A stretch of DNA of 64,000 nt from Sordaria brevicollis (Eukaryota; Ascomycota; Sordariomycetes; Sordariales; Sordariaceae). Shown here piece after piece: positions 49,330 to 60,109 of the stretch (position 1 is the first letter of the stretch; the number at the start of each line of letters is the position of its first letter). Both the position numbers and the translations under genes were made by a program. The DNA is taken from assembly GCA_033439795.1 (NCBI GenBank), contig JAUTDP010000001.1:2356001-2420000 (forward strand). The letters run 5' to 3'. The notes beneath the pieces were generated by a model that saw only the letters and a program-made list of their open reading frames with translations, was not told where the DNA came from and did not search any database.

Positions 49330-51100
49330 CTATAATTCCGTTAACGAAGGCCGTAAATATAATTAATAAGCGTAAAGAAAATTCGCGCGGAAAAGGCGCT
49401 GCCGGTTTTTATTATAAAAATAACGCAAGCCCGATATAAGAAACGTATAACCATTTATATATTATTAATAATATAATTAAAAATTCCGCTAATAAAAGGG
49501 TTATTAATAAATACGGGGAAGATAATCGCGAAGCGGCGTCCTATAAACCCGAGAATAATACCGCTTTAAAAAATCCCGGCGATAAATATAATAATATTAA
49601 TAATAATAAGCCGTAACCTAAATTTATACTGCGTAAAGAAGCCGAAAGTAATTTTAAATAAGAAATTTAAATACGGTTTAAAGAACGGTATTTAATAAAG
49701 AATTTATATACCCTTAATCGTTACTATTTTAAAAACCTTTATTAATAAAGGGAATATTATATTAATAGGGCGGAATAATAATTATAATCGGAATTTCGTC
49801 GGGGTAGGAACCCCCTAAAGTCCGATCGGCGTAATTACTCTTTATTTATACGTAACCGCTTATTAAACGAATATTCCTAATCCCGCTCTTATTTTTACTT
49901 CTATTCCCGCTTTTAATTTTATACCCGTTCCTATTCCTAAACCTATTCCTATTCCCTATTTACCCAATCCGACCAATCCGGCTATTCTAGTAATTTCTCC
50001 CCCGCGTAAAAGCGTTATAAGTAGCGAACGTCCCGTAAATATAAACGCGTAAAATAGCGCGAACGCTAAGGATTTATAAAAATAATATTATAATTCTTAT
50101 AAATACTATTATAATTTATATAAAAAATTATAAATTAGGGAGATAAAGAATCCTACTTACGTCCCTTTACGTATAACGTTTATAAATTAATAACGAATAA
50201 TACGAACGTTAAGGTCGAAGATTAGATCGACGGTATTAAAAACGGTAATTAAATTCGTAAAAATATTAATACTTACTAATTTATTTAATAAACCCTCTTT
50301 AAAACTAATAATTTTATAATTACTTCGTAACGTATATATTCTATTACCCTTTTCGATAATAAAGGTCGGAAGCGACCCGCAATATAAAAAGAATTCCTAA
50401 GGTTTATTTATAAAGAATATATTACCCCCAAAATTTACAAATTCGATATTAGAGAATAATTATTCTTTATATATTAAAATAATAATAAAGACCTATAAAA
50501 ATTATAAAATTAATATTAATATAATTATTAACGGTTTAGTAAGAACGTTATTATAAATAAATAATCGGTATACGACTTCTTCTTTTAATTAAAAAAGGAC
50601 GTATATAATTATTTCCGTACATATTAAATCCTTATTAATAACCCGGTAAAAATTACTTCGAAAATAATAAATTAATAGACCGAATTTAAAAATAAAAGGT
50701 AAACCCCGAAGGACGAAATAAGTAAAAATTATTATAATAAACAATTTTTATATTATAAAGGGTCTTCGAATAATAAACGTTTTAATTATAATAAAGACTA
50801 TAACCGAAATTATAACCGGGATTATAATCGGAATTACAATTCCGAAGGGTATAAAAGCCGTAAGAAAAACCAATCCCTTAATAAATAAAACGGGAGTAAT
50901 AACGAATCTAATTTAAATTATTATAATTATAAAAATAAAAGATATTACATTCGTAATTATACGAAGTATAGAAAAATAAATAATTAAAACCGGCCGAAAG
51001 AAAAAGTTACCGTTTAAAGTATAATTACCAAATAAAATATTAAACGTAATAATAATAAAGAAGATAATTATATTTCGGATACCAAAGAATCGGTAAAAGG
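49330..51100 (+). pseudogene. Element D gag with CCHC zinc knuckle
   Basis: The plus-strand frame begins soon after the LTR. A basic, Arg/Tyr/Asn-rich stretch (about 50760-50880) leads into a zinc knuckle at about 50919-50965, read Y-Y-N-Y-KNKR-Y-YIRN-Y. Restoring Cys and His gives exact C-x2-C-x4-H-x4-C spacing, so all four ligands have become Tyr. The capsid region (about 50050-50650) is readable but has no motif I can name. A Pro/Phe-rich segment at 49860-49960 could be a linker. Confidence 0.7.
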
Positions 51101-54100
51101 TTAAACCCCGTAAAAGAGCCGTCGTTCGACGGGGTTAATAATTTTAAAACGGCCAAAAGAAACGGGCTAGGCAAAATTTCCGTAATATTAATTACGCTAA
51201 GGGGTTATTAATTAGAAGAATATATAAATTTGGATTTAAAAATAAAAATTAATATTATATATAAGAATTTCGCGAAGAAATATAAATTAAAGAAAATAAA
51301 AACTAATATTCTATTTATTTTAATAAATATAAATAATAGAAAAATATATTATTATAGAACGTACGAATTAACGTTTATTCTAAAGGATTAAAGGGGTTAG
51401 GAAAGAGAATTTACCTAATTATTTTATATAATCCGAAAAAATAATCGGATACCGCTATTATTATTATTTATACCGGGTATAAATTCTAAAAATATTATTA
51501 TATATATTAATAAAAACGAATTTAAATTTAAAAGGGTACCCTTTATTAATATTACAATTCTCGCGCGTAAAGTAGTATATAATAACCGAACTTATATTAT
51601 TAATTTAATTTTAATATATAATTTATTAAAACCGGACCTCAAAAACGTAAACGAAGATAAAGAGCCGCCTAAAGGTATAATAGATAATATTCCCCTAACG
51701 TTAAAAGGGTTTAAAAATATATTTTTTTAAAGAAAAAGCTAAAACGTTATTATAATTATTAAACGCTAAATATAAAATCGTCTTTAAAAAAGGGGAAGAA
51801 ATACCGAATATCCCTATTTACCTTCTATTTATTATATAATTAAAAACGTTATACGAATATTTAGAGGAGAATTTATAAATTAACCGTATTTATTACTCTT
51901 AAAATTCTATTAGGGTACCAATTTTATTTATATTTAAGAAGGACAGTATATTACGATTATATATCGATTACCGGGGATTAAATAAAATTATTATTAAAAA
52001 TCGATACCCACTACTATTAATTAGCGAATTAATAAATTAAATAGTCGGCGCTAAAATATTTTTTAAAATTAATTTACGCGAAACGTATTATCGAATCCGA
52101 ATTAAAGAAAGGGATTAATAAAAGACCGCTTTTAAAACGTAATACAATTATTTCGAATATATAATAATACTATTCGGGTTTATAAACATACCCGTTATAT
52201 TCTAAATATATATATATAAAATATTCGCGGGATTTATCGACCGTATTTATATAATATATTTTAACGATATTTTAATTTATTCGAATTCTAAGGAAGAATA
52301 TAACGAATATTTCCATTTAATTTTCGAACGTTTATACACTATTTAACTTTTTATAAAAGCGTTTAAATACGAATTTTATAAAAATTACATCAATTTCTTC
52401 GGCTATTAAATTATTATAAAAAGGGTAATAATAAATTCCGAATAAGTAAAGGCGGTCTAGGAATAATTAATATTTAAATCCTTCTATAATATTTAAATAT
52501 TTTTAAAATTTGCCAATTTTTACCAACGGTTCGTATATTAATATTCTTATATAATAAAACCTATTACCGATTTATTAAAAGGGAATAAGAACGGGCGGAA
52601 ATTAAATACATTCTATTAAATTAAGGAAACCGATAAAGTATTCCGGGCTTTAAAAGAAACGTTTATAACGGTATTAATCCTTCGTTATTAAAACTTAATT
52701 AAAAAAATTAAAATTAAAACGGACGCTTCGTAGAAGGTTATTTCGGGAATTTTATCCTAATTTACGGGAGATATTTAATACCCTATAATATTCTTTTTTA
52801 AAAAATTAATAAACGTAGAATAATAGTAATATACAGGCTAGTAAGAATTATTCGCTATTATAATTAATTTAAATTATTAAATATATTATTTAAAAGGATT
52901 TCCAAAGCTATTTATAATATTTATAAATTATAAAACGCTAAAGAATATTATAAAATCGCCGGCGAATAATTTACATAAAAGGCTAATTCGTTAAATCTAT
53001 TAATTATTTTAATTCGACTTCGAAATAAAATATTAATTAAAAAAGACGAACCTAACGGATAATCTATCCAAGAGGCTAAATTATATAAAGGAGGATATAA
53101 CCTATAGCGACGTTTTACCGACTTTTTAAAAGAAATTAAACTTTATTTCGGAATTATTAAATATAATTAAAAAATAATTGAATTTTAAAATCCCGTACCG
53201 GTATAGAAAAAAATTTATAGCCTACGCTTTCATTAAATAAATTTAACGAATAACGTAATCTATTATTATTATAAAAAATACTTTATTAATATAACCGATA
53301 AAAAGAGCGTTCTTTTAAATTTTATTATATAAAGTCGTAAAAAAGATAATATATTAAAAAATCCCTTAAATACCTTTAACGAGCCAGGAATTTTATATTA
53401 TTATAAAGGGACTTTAATTTAAGGATCCAAACTTAACCGAATGGGTAGCGATTATTTAATTTAAAGGGATTATAATCGGGGGATATAAATTAAATAATTA
53501 AAGGGTTTTTTATTTTAAAGAACGGTTAATAATCCTTAAGGAAGGATTATTCTATAAAAAAATTTTATATTTTTATTATAATAATTTAAGGGTTAATTAT
53601 ATAAATACGCTTAAAACCCTAAAATTTATTAAAAAGAAATTCTATTAAGAGGGCTTTATATAAAACGTTTAAAAATATATTACAAAGTGCAAACTATATT
53701 AAAGGATTTAAAAACCTTAATACCAACCCTATAAAGATTTTTAATTTTTATTAATACCCGAATAATTTTTTTAAGAAATTAATATCGATTTTATTACCGG
53801 CCTTCCGCCGAATTAAAAGGCCGATAGAAAAATATATAATATTATTCTAATAATTGTAAACCGATTTACTAAAATAATTTTATTTATATTTATTATTAAA
53901 ACGTTTAACGTAATTTCTATAGCGTCCTTATTATATAAATACGTAAAATACCGATTTGGTTTACTGTTAAAAATTATAAACGATAAAAATAAATTATTTA
54001 TTAGCGAATTTTAGAAGGAATTTACTAAAACGCGTAGGATTTTACGAAGATTATTTATTATATTTTACCCGTAAATAAATAAATAAATAGAACGTTTATA

Positions 54101-54860
54101 TTAAATTATCGAAAAGATTTTACGTATTCGAACTTTAGAAGGCGACTTTATATTTTAAAGTAGGGAATTCCCAAAAGTAGAATTCGCGTATAATAATTCT
54201 ATATATATAATTATAAGGGTTTCGCTATTTAAGGCTTTATATAGTTATTATTTATATATAATCGAATATATTAAAGGGTAGAATCCTATTAAGGTTTAAA
54301 GTATAATAGAGCGATTACGAAAATTAGAGGAAATTCGTAAGGTAATATAACGCTATTAGAATTAAGTAATAAAAGCGTAGAAGAAGGGGTATAATAAGAG
54401 GTATATACCGATCGAATTCTAATCGGGCAATATCGTAGGCCTATTAATTAAGAATTTCCGATTTAAAAATAGGAAGTTAATATTTATATATATTAAAATT
54501 AAAATATTAAAGAAAATTAACTTTTAGGCGTATTAAATAATCTTACCGATATAATATAGCCGGATATATAATATCTTTCCAATTAACCTATTAGAATTTT
54601 AAAAGAATAGAGAAGACGGAAATTACGAAATATTATTACTAGAATTATATAATAAATAGGAAGAATAGGAAATTAAAAAAATTATAAATTACTAAGGAGT
54701 AGGTATAAATTAGAGGTTTTTAATTAAATAAATAGGATAATTTATAGAATATAATATTTAAGAATCTAAAAACTACTTCGAAAATATATAAAAAGCGCTC
54801 TTTAAATATTAGAAAATTAAATAAAAATATTATAAAAAATAGAATAATTAACGTAAATAA
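51101..54860 (+). pseudogene. Element D pol: protease, RT, RNase H, integrase, chromodomain
   Basis: The clearest pol in the window. [13 protein letters not shown]...[19 protein letters not shown] (about 51920-52010), KTAFKT...NYFEYIIILFGF, and the catalytic box Y-F-N-D-I-L-I-Y-S at about 52257-52283 (first Asp to Asn). RNase H: KIKTDAS (about 52710-52730), intact first acidic residue, then FFFKKLINVE. Integrase: INIDFITGLPPN (about 53775-53810), NDKNKLFISEF and FYPQINKQIERL, the H-P-Q-T-D-G-Q-T-E block with RIP changes. A chromodomain-like end at about 54660-54800 reads EVEKIINYKEVGI...LIKQIGQ...NTQEP. A protease probably lies at 51.2-51.5 kb. Confidence 0.9.
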
Positions 54861-54869
54861 TATAATAAA

Positions 54870-56640
54870 AATCTATTATTCTATAATTATAAAAAATAAT
54901 AAGCGCCGAATATAGTGCGAAATATTATATATAAAATTTAATAAGCGAATAATTACTATATACCCCAATAGGGACGGGAATTAAAAATTTATTTATTAAT
55001 AAAAAAAGAAATATTATCGCTAGCGAAAAACCTATATAGCGGAATAAATTAAGGGTAGCCTATATTAGAAATAAAGTACCTAAGGACTAATAATTTAATT
55101 TTAGATATTTTAATATAATATTAATTAGGAAGTGGCTACGCTAAACCGCGAATTAGAATTATAAAGAATTTAAAGAATCCGAATATTAAAACCGGAAAAA
55201 AAGCCTTTTTAATACTTTTATTAAATCGGGAATTCTCCGTCCGATAAGGATAGGCAATTAAATTAAAAAGATTTAAAATAGCCGGCAAATTTTCTATTAA
55301 AATTATAAAGAATTTAATATATTAAAGGGAGAACCGTTTTAATATTTCTTACTAAATTAAAAATTCTCCGTTTAATAAAGATAAAATAATTAAATTAAAA
55401 GAATTTAAATTAGCCGGTAAATTCTTTATTGGGATTATAAAGAATTTAATATATTAAAAGGAAAATTGTTCTAATATTTTTTATTGGATTAAGGATTCTC
55501 CGTCTAATAAGGATAAAATAATTAAATTAAAAGAATTTAAATTAGTTAGTAAATTCTTTATTGGGATTATAAAAAATCTAATATATTAAGAAGAAAGCCG
55601 TTTTAATATTTCCTATTAAATTAAAAATTTTCCGTCTAATAAGGATAAAATAATTAAATTAGGAGAATTTAAAGCTAATTGGTAAATTCTTCTTTAACGT
55701 TTATTTATAAGCGGCGCTAAGGGTTATTAGCTTTAAAGTAATTACGGCGGCTTAAATTGTAAAGAGGTTTATAACCGATTAATAAATACGGATATTAATA
55801 AAATTCTTTAAATTAAAAAAATATAGTAAATTACCGGCTACGTAGAATAAATAATTATCGGTCGATAATATAGCTTAAAATATTTCCAATTTCCGGAAAT
55901 AATTAATACGTATTAAGGTTTTATTAGCCCGGTTAGCCGGTTAAAATTAATAAATCCTTCCTTATATCCTAAGGATTATAGGGGCTTAATTTTAAAAAGA
56001 GGAAAAATAATTCGAATTAAGCCCTAAAATTAATTCTAAATAAAATTCCAATCCTAATTCGGAATAGAATTTTTATTTTACTTCGGAATTCTTTTAAAAT
56101 CTTTAATTATTTAGGGCAAAATATTTCCTATCCGAAGAAAAAATACGAAAGAAAAAGAATACTAAAACGGTAAATAAAGCGTATAATACGTAAAAGTTAA
56201 ATTATTTCGGAATCGGTTTCCGGGAACTTAATAGTAACTTTAAAGGGCGAATATTAATCGTGGAATTAATTAATTATTATAATACCGTAGCCGGTAGGCG
56301 CGGAAATACCGATATAATATAAATAGCTAGGATAGGCGGGGATTATTACTTCGTTTAATACATCGATATAAATATCGCTAATCGGTTTTTAAATTTTTTA
56401 ATAAAACCGTTTAGCGTAGAAACGTCGCCCTTACGGGTATTATAGTAATTATTGCGTAATAATATAGTTTAGGGACTAAATTAATTAGGAAGGGGAGTAA
56501 TATTAATATATAAAATAAGAATGGATAATTAAATAATATAATAAAACCGAAGTGTAGCGTAATATACGAATAGAAAATAGGGTTTTCTAAAATAGGAAAT
56601 AAAATTTTCTACGGATTATAATAATTAATATTAAAATTAT
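54870..56640 (+). other. Extra 3' region of element D between chromodomain and polypurine tract
   Basis: About 1.8 kb not accounted for by a standard gypsy gene set. The first part holds a weakly readable plus-strand frame (YLTAKKTYIAESRVAYIRNK near 54990-55080), then 131/132-bp tandem repeats (55230-55705), then AT-rich sequence readable in short pieces on both strands (e.g. ILIVELINYYNTVAGRRGN near 56250-56310, plus strand). I do not recognise any domain. Confidence 0.45.
55230..55705. repeat. Tandem repeat of 131/132 bp, about 3.6 copies, in element D
   Basis: The unit start (G/A)ATTCTCCGT(C/T)(C/T)(A/G)ATAAGGATA recurs at 55230, 55361, 55493 and 55625. Each unit also holds AATTAAATTAAAAGAATTTA and GGGATTATAAAGAATTTAATATATTA. 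Copies differ mainly by C/T and G/A changes. Confidence 0.9.
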
Positions 56641-56672
56641 AAAGGATTATAACTTCTAAGGAGGGGGATAAT

Positions 56673-56958
56673 TATAAGGGTATTATTAAAAAGGTTTAGG
56701 GGGACTTGTATAATTAAAATATAGTAGTTTAGGATAATAGATAAAATAGCGGATAAAATAAGGATAGTAGGATATAATATAGAGAAAAGGATTTCGGAGT
56801 CCGGGCGCCGATCGTTCTAGACTTATAGGGAAGCGTACAAATATAAAAGAGGATAGCTCTTAATTAGAGATTTATATCTGGCCAGGCTAAAGTCTTTCTC
56901 TTAGAATAGACTTACCTTGTACGACTTACTCTCACCCTCTCGTACTTGTAACTTTATA
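56673..56958 (+). repeat. Element D right LTR (3' LTR)
   Basis: Pairs with 49032-49317. Here the inner (left) end is mutated (TATAAGGGTATTATTAAAAAG) and the outer (right) 100 bp is intact (GGCCAGGCTAAAGTC...CTCTCACCCTCTCGTACTTG), the mirror image of the left LTR. Confidence 0.95.
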
Positions 56959-58760
56959 TAAACTTTATTTAATATAATAGGGAATTTAAATAATAAGATA
57001 ATATAGGCGTAAATAAAATAAATATAATTATTTACTTCGGTTAAGAATTGGATTATATTTTAAATAAAAGCTCTTTTTATAATAATAAACGTTTTTTTTA
57101 TAATACGAAATAGAATAGGGATAATTAAAATTTAAAACTCTTTAATAACTTTTTTACTAATTATAATATAATATTAATAACCTTTATCGACGAAGATATA
57201 AAATAAATTATAATTATTAATAATAAATAAAATTAAAGTAGGTTCTATTTTTATTTCCGATTTAAAATCTTCTATTTTATTTAATATTTCTATTTCCAAT
57301 TCTAAGGCCTAATTTTATACCGGAATTAGGTTTTTATTTATCATTTAGGGGTGGAATTATAAGTTTCATTATCGTTATCGTCTTTTAAAAGTAGAATGAC
57401 TTTAATAATAATAATTTAAATACGTATTCCGTTAAAAGAAAGGGGAATAATTAGCCGGTACGGATAGACCAAAACGCAATATCCGGAAACGTTATAGTAT
57501 ATATATAAATTATTATTTCGATAATATTAGCGCTCTTTATCCGATATTTATTTAGTACGTTTAATAAAAGCGGAAATAAAAGCGTTTACGTTAGAACCGC
57601 TTCGATTTCATCCATTTCGATTATAAATTATATATATAATATTTATAATAGTATTTCCATTAATATCGATTAAATATTAGGCTAAAATTATAAAAATTAA
57701 ACGAAGGGTAATATATAAAATATAAAAAATAATAAAATAATTAGTAAAAATAGTACCGGGGACGTAAAATCTATTATTTTTAATTTTATTTTTTTAATTA
57801 TATTAATATTAACGGTAATTTTCCTTAAATTCCGTTATTTATTTGTATTACAACGCGTAGTATTAAAATTATTTAAAATATTCGTAATCATTATTAAAAA
57901 AAAGAATTATAAATATTTTATTATATTATTTTTTATTAAGAGTATAGCGGAAATAACTTAATTTAGCGGGATTTTCCTATAAATAACCGCCTATTTTAAA
58001 TATTTTATTATTAAAATCGGTTAAAAAGGTGGAGAATAATTCGCTATCTTTTTAACGTATACGGGTAAATTTATTAAAAGCCGCCTTTTAATTTTAATAA
58101 GAATCGAAAATCGTATAAATTTATTCGAGGAATTTAATTAAGTCTTCTTTATTACGTATAATTATAGCGGTTTAAAATCCCTTTAATTATTAACCGTATT
58201 CGGTAGGAAATATATTAATAATTTTATATTAAGCGGTATTCGGGTTATTATAAAATCTTTATTTAATATTATTATTATATATTATAATGAATTTATTAAA
58301 AAAAAAGCCGAAGGTATAGGGTTGGCCGTTTTATTTAGGGAGCTTTAATTATTTTTTATAACGGGGAATTAAATTCGTATTATCGTTAAAATTATTATTA
58401 ATTAAAATCTTAGAAGGGGATTGCTTTTTACGAATAAAATATTTAATTATTCTAAAATTTAAATAGGGAGTAAAGGTATTAGAAATAAGGGTAATATTAA
58501 ATAAGAGGGATTTAAGATAATCTTTAAAGGTCGTATTAGTTTTAAGGATCTTAATTAAATTTTTAATTAAGTTTTCGCTATTACCGTTATTGTTTAATAT
58601 ATTATTTTAAGAGTCGTAAAATTCCCTTTTATTATTAATATTTATATTATTAAATCCGACTATAATATCGAAAATACTATAATACCGCGCTTAAAATTAT
58701 TAATCTTCCGCTTATAAAATTGTTATTTACTTATTGAATTTACCTTTTTTTTATCCGTTT
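56959..58760 (-). pseudogene. Element C2 gag and protease region (continuation beyond element D)
   Basis: Continues the C2 sequence interrupted at 49031 and aligns with C1 32.37-34.18 kb. The plus-strand landmarks match (AAAACGCAATATCCGGAAAC at 57470 and 32882). Read on the minus strand, it holds the gag capsid-like segment near 58.1 kb. It ends at the 5' LTR. Confidence 0.7.
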
Positions 58761-58778
58761 TTAAATAGTAGAACCTAA

Positions 58779-59017
58779 TATAAAGGGTACAATATAATTG
58801 ATATAGGTATTAGGTTTTAATGAATCGATAAGGTTCTACGAAGGGGAAAAAGGAGGAAGGGAGGCGCCCTCTGGGCGGCACTAGTCAGCTATCCTTTTAA
58901 AGACTGGGTACGGGCTATTCCGCTTACCGTGGTGGTAAGGACCGCGATTGGCGGCCCGATTGGCGGCACGATTGGCAGTGCCAATCAGACTCAGCCACGG
59001 GCATCAGCCCCATAACA
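58779..59017 (-). repeat. Element C2 right LTR (5' LTR)
   Basis: Pairs with 43613-43898 without the 47-bp duplication. The inner end is RIP-mutated (GGGTACAATATAATTGATAT); the outer 100 bp is intact (GGCGGCACGATTGGCAGTGC, CACGGGCATCAGCCCCATAA). Confidence 0.95.
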
Positions 59018-59193
59018 ACTACTCGGTTATATACGGCATATTAGGATCGGGCTTCTATAGCTATTACGAAACCTACGATCACTACGAAATCGATACTATA
59101 GCCAATAACCGCGGTTCTGTAGCAAAACCTATTTACTATTACAAAGAGGATTTTGGGGAATTTACTTTCGGCGACCGGATATTACTCTATTAG
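59018..59193 (+). pseudogene. azf1: AZF1-like transcription factor, 3' part (C-terminus)
   Basis: Continues exon 3 from 43612 after the ACTAC duplication. The frame reads YSVIYGILGSGFYSYYETYD, then a Tyr/Asp/Asn-rich tail, and ends FGDRILLY followed by TAG at 59191-59193. There is not one internal stop, and CA/TG are common (GGTTCTGTAGCAAAACC), unlike exon 1 of the same gene. An apparent longer frame starting at 58948 inside the LTR is fortuitous. The low mutation level here shows that RIP stopped before the 3' end of the gene. Confidence 0.85.
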
Positions 59194-59687
59194 TTATTGA
59201 AATAGTAATACGATTATTAGTGTATTTTGATTTATAGTTTTCTTTTTATATTATTTAATTATTATAATATTAAAGGAAATATTTATATAGTATATAAACT
59301 TTTTTGTGTTATAAAATAAAAGTATAAAATAAAACGAAAATATTTTATATTATAAATAAGTTATTAATTTATTTGTATATAAATAAGGTATTCGGGATCC
59401 TTACCCTCCCCTTCTTCGTTTTCCCTTCCCTTTCGTTTCCCTTTTCTTTACTTCCCCCTCTCTTCTCCCAATTCCCTTTCTATTTGTTACCTCTTCTCCT
59501 CCCCGTTATTATTCAATGAGTAGCTACTTTTTCCCCCGGCGATACAATATATTTAAAGTACGCCTAATCTTTATTAGCTTCCCAAAGCCCTATTGATTGC
59601 TACCTAGGAGTATTGAAACCCCTACGATATATTTCTTATTTTTTATTTCAACCCTAATAGTTTATTTTATAGATTTTTAATACGGAG
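59194..59687. other. Downstream region of the AZF1-like gene
   Basis: AT-rich 3' DNA, then a CT-rich block (59399-59500) typical of ascomycete promoters. No frame seen until about 59688. Confidence 0.45.
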
Positions 59688-60080
59688 ACAATTCGTAAAT
59701 ACCACGCCAATAACGCAAAACGACTATAAAGCGATCGTTAGAATACTTTTCGATATTATAAGGTTAACGCAATTGTTAAAGAAAAAAATAGACAGATAGC
59801 GCTATTAGAGAAAGTAAGAGTAAGGAATAGGAGGTGGATAGAGTAAAAGAAAATTAAATACAAAGTTTAGAAAGAAGAAGAAGGGTTTTAATAGCCGTAG
59901 TAGATGGAAAGTGTAGTTTAATCTAAATATTAGATAAGGACCCAAATAGGTAGTGGCTATGCTAAGCCATTATAAATAATGGACCGATTAATGGCGAAGA
60001 AATAGAGACAATAGTAGTAGTAGGGTATTATTAATAATAAAAAAGATGGTAAGGGCAATAATAATTCTAAACGTATTTCG
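59688..60080 (+). pseudogene. Unidentified coding remnant
   Basis: One plus-strand frame with RIP-type stops reads TIRKYHANNAKRL at the start, IVKEKNRQIALLEKVRVRNR in the middle (about 59780-59830, probably helical) and a Gln-rich end (TQIGSGYAKPL, then RIP-mutated Gln run). It could be the C-terminal exon of a transposase-like or coiled-coil protein, but I cannot name it. Confidence 0.3.
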
Positions 60081-60109
60081 TTCTTACCCTTACTAAGGGC
60101 CGCTAAAAT

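Larger units (their letters stand above)
49032..56958 (+). mobile_element. Element D: Ty3/gypsy chromodomain LTR retrotransposon inserted in element C2
   Basis: LTRs at 49032-49317 and 56673-56958 (286 bp each) with exact target duplications TAAAC (49027-49031, 56959-56963). The plus-strand polypurine tract AAGGAGGGGGATA (56658-56670) precedes the right LTR. Gag with a zinc knuckle, protease, RT, RNase H, integrase and a chromodomain-like end are in order on the plus strand, followed by about 1.8 kb of extra 3' sequence with tandem repeats. Total 7927 bp. Confidence 0.95.
43613..59017 (-). mobile_element. Element C2: Ty3/gypsy LTR retrotransposon inserted in AZF1-like exon 3, itself split by element D
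   Basis: LTRs at 43613-43898 (286 bp including a 47-bp tandem duplication) and 58779-59017 (239 bp), with exact target duplications ACTAC (43608-43612 and 59018-59022). Joining the flanks restores an uninterrupted AZF1 frame (P-N-Y-S-V). C2 is the sister of C1, in the same minus orientation. Without element D and one TAAAC copy it is about 7.5 kb. Confidence 0.95.

Noticed and set aside
58948..59193. Open frame with an apparent ATG start in the C2 LTR
   Set aside because: The first 70 bases are LTR sequence read by chance; only the part from 59018 is genuine and belongs to AZF1-like exon 3.
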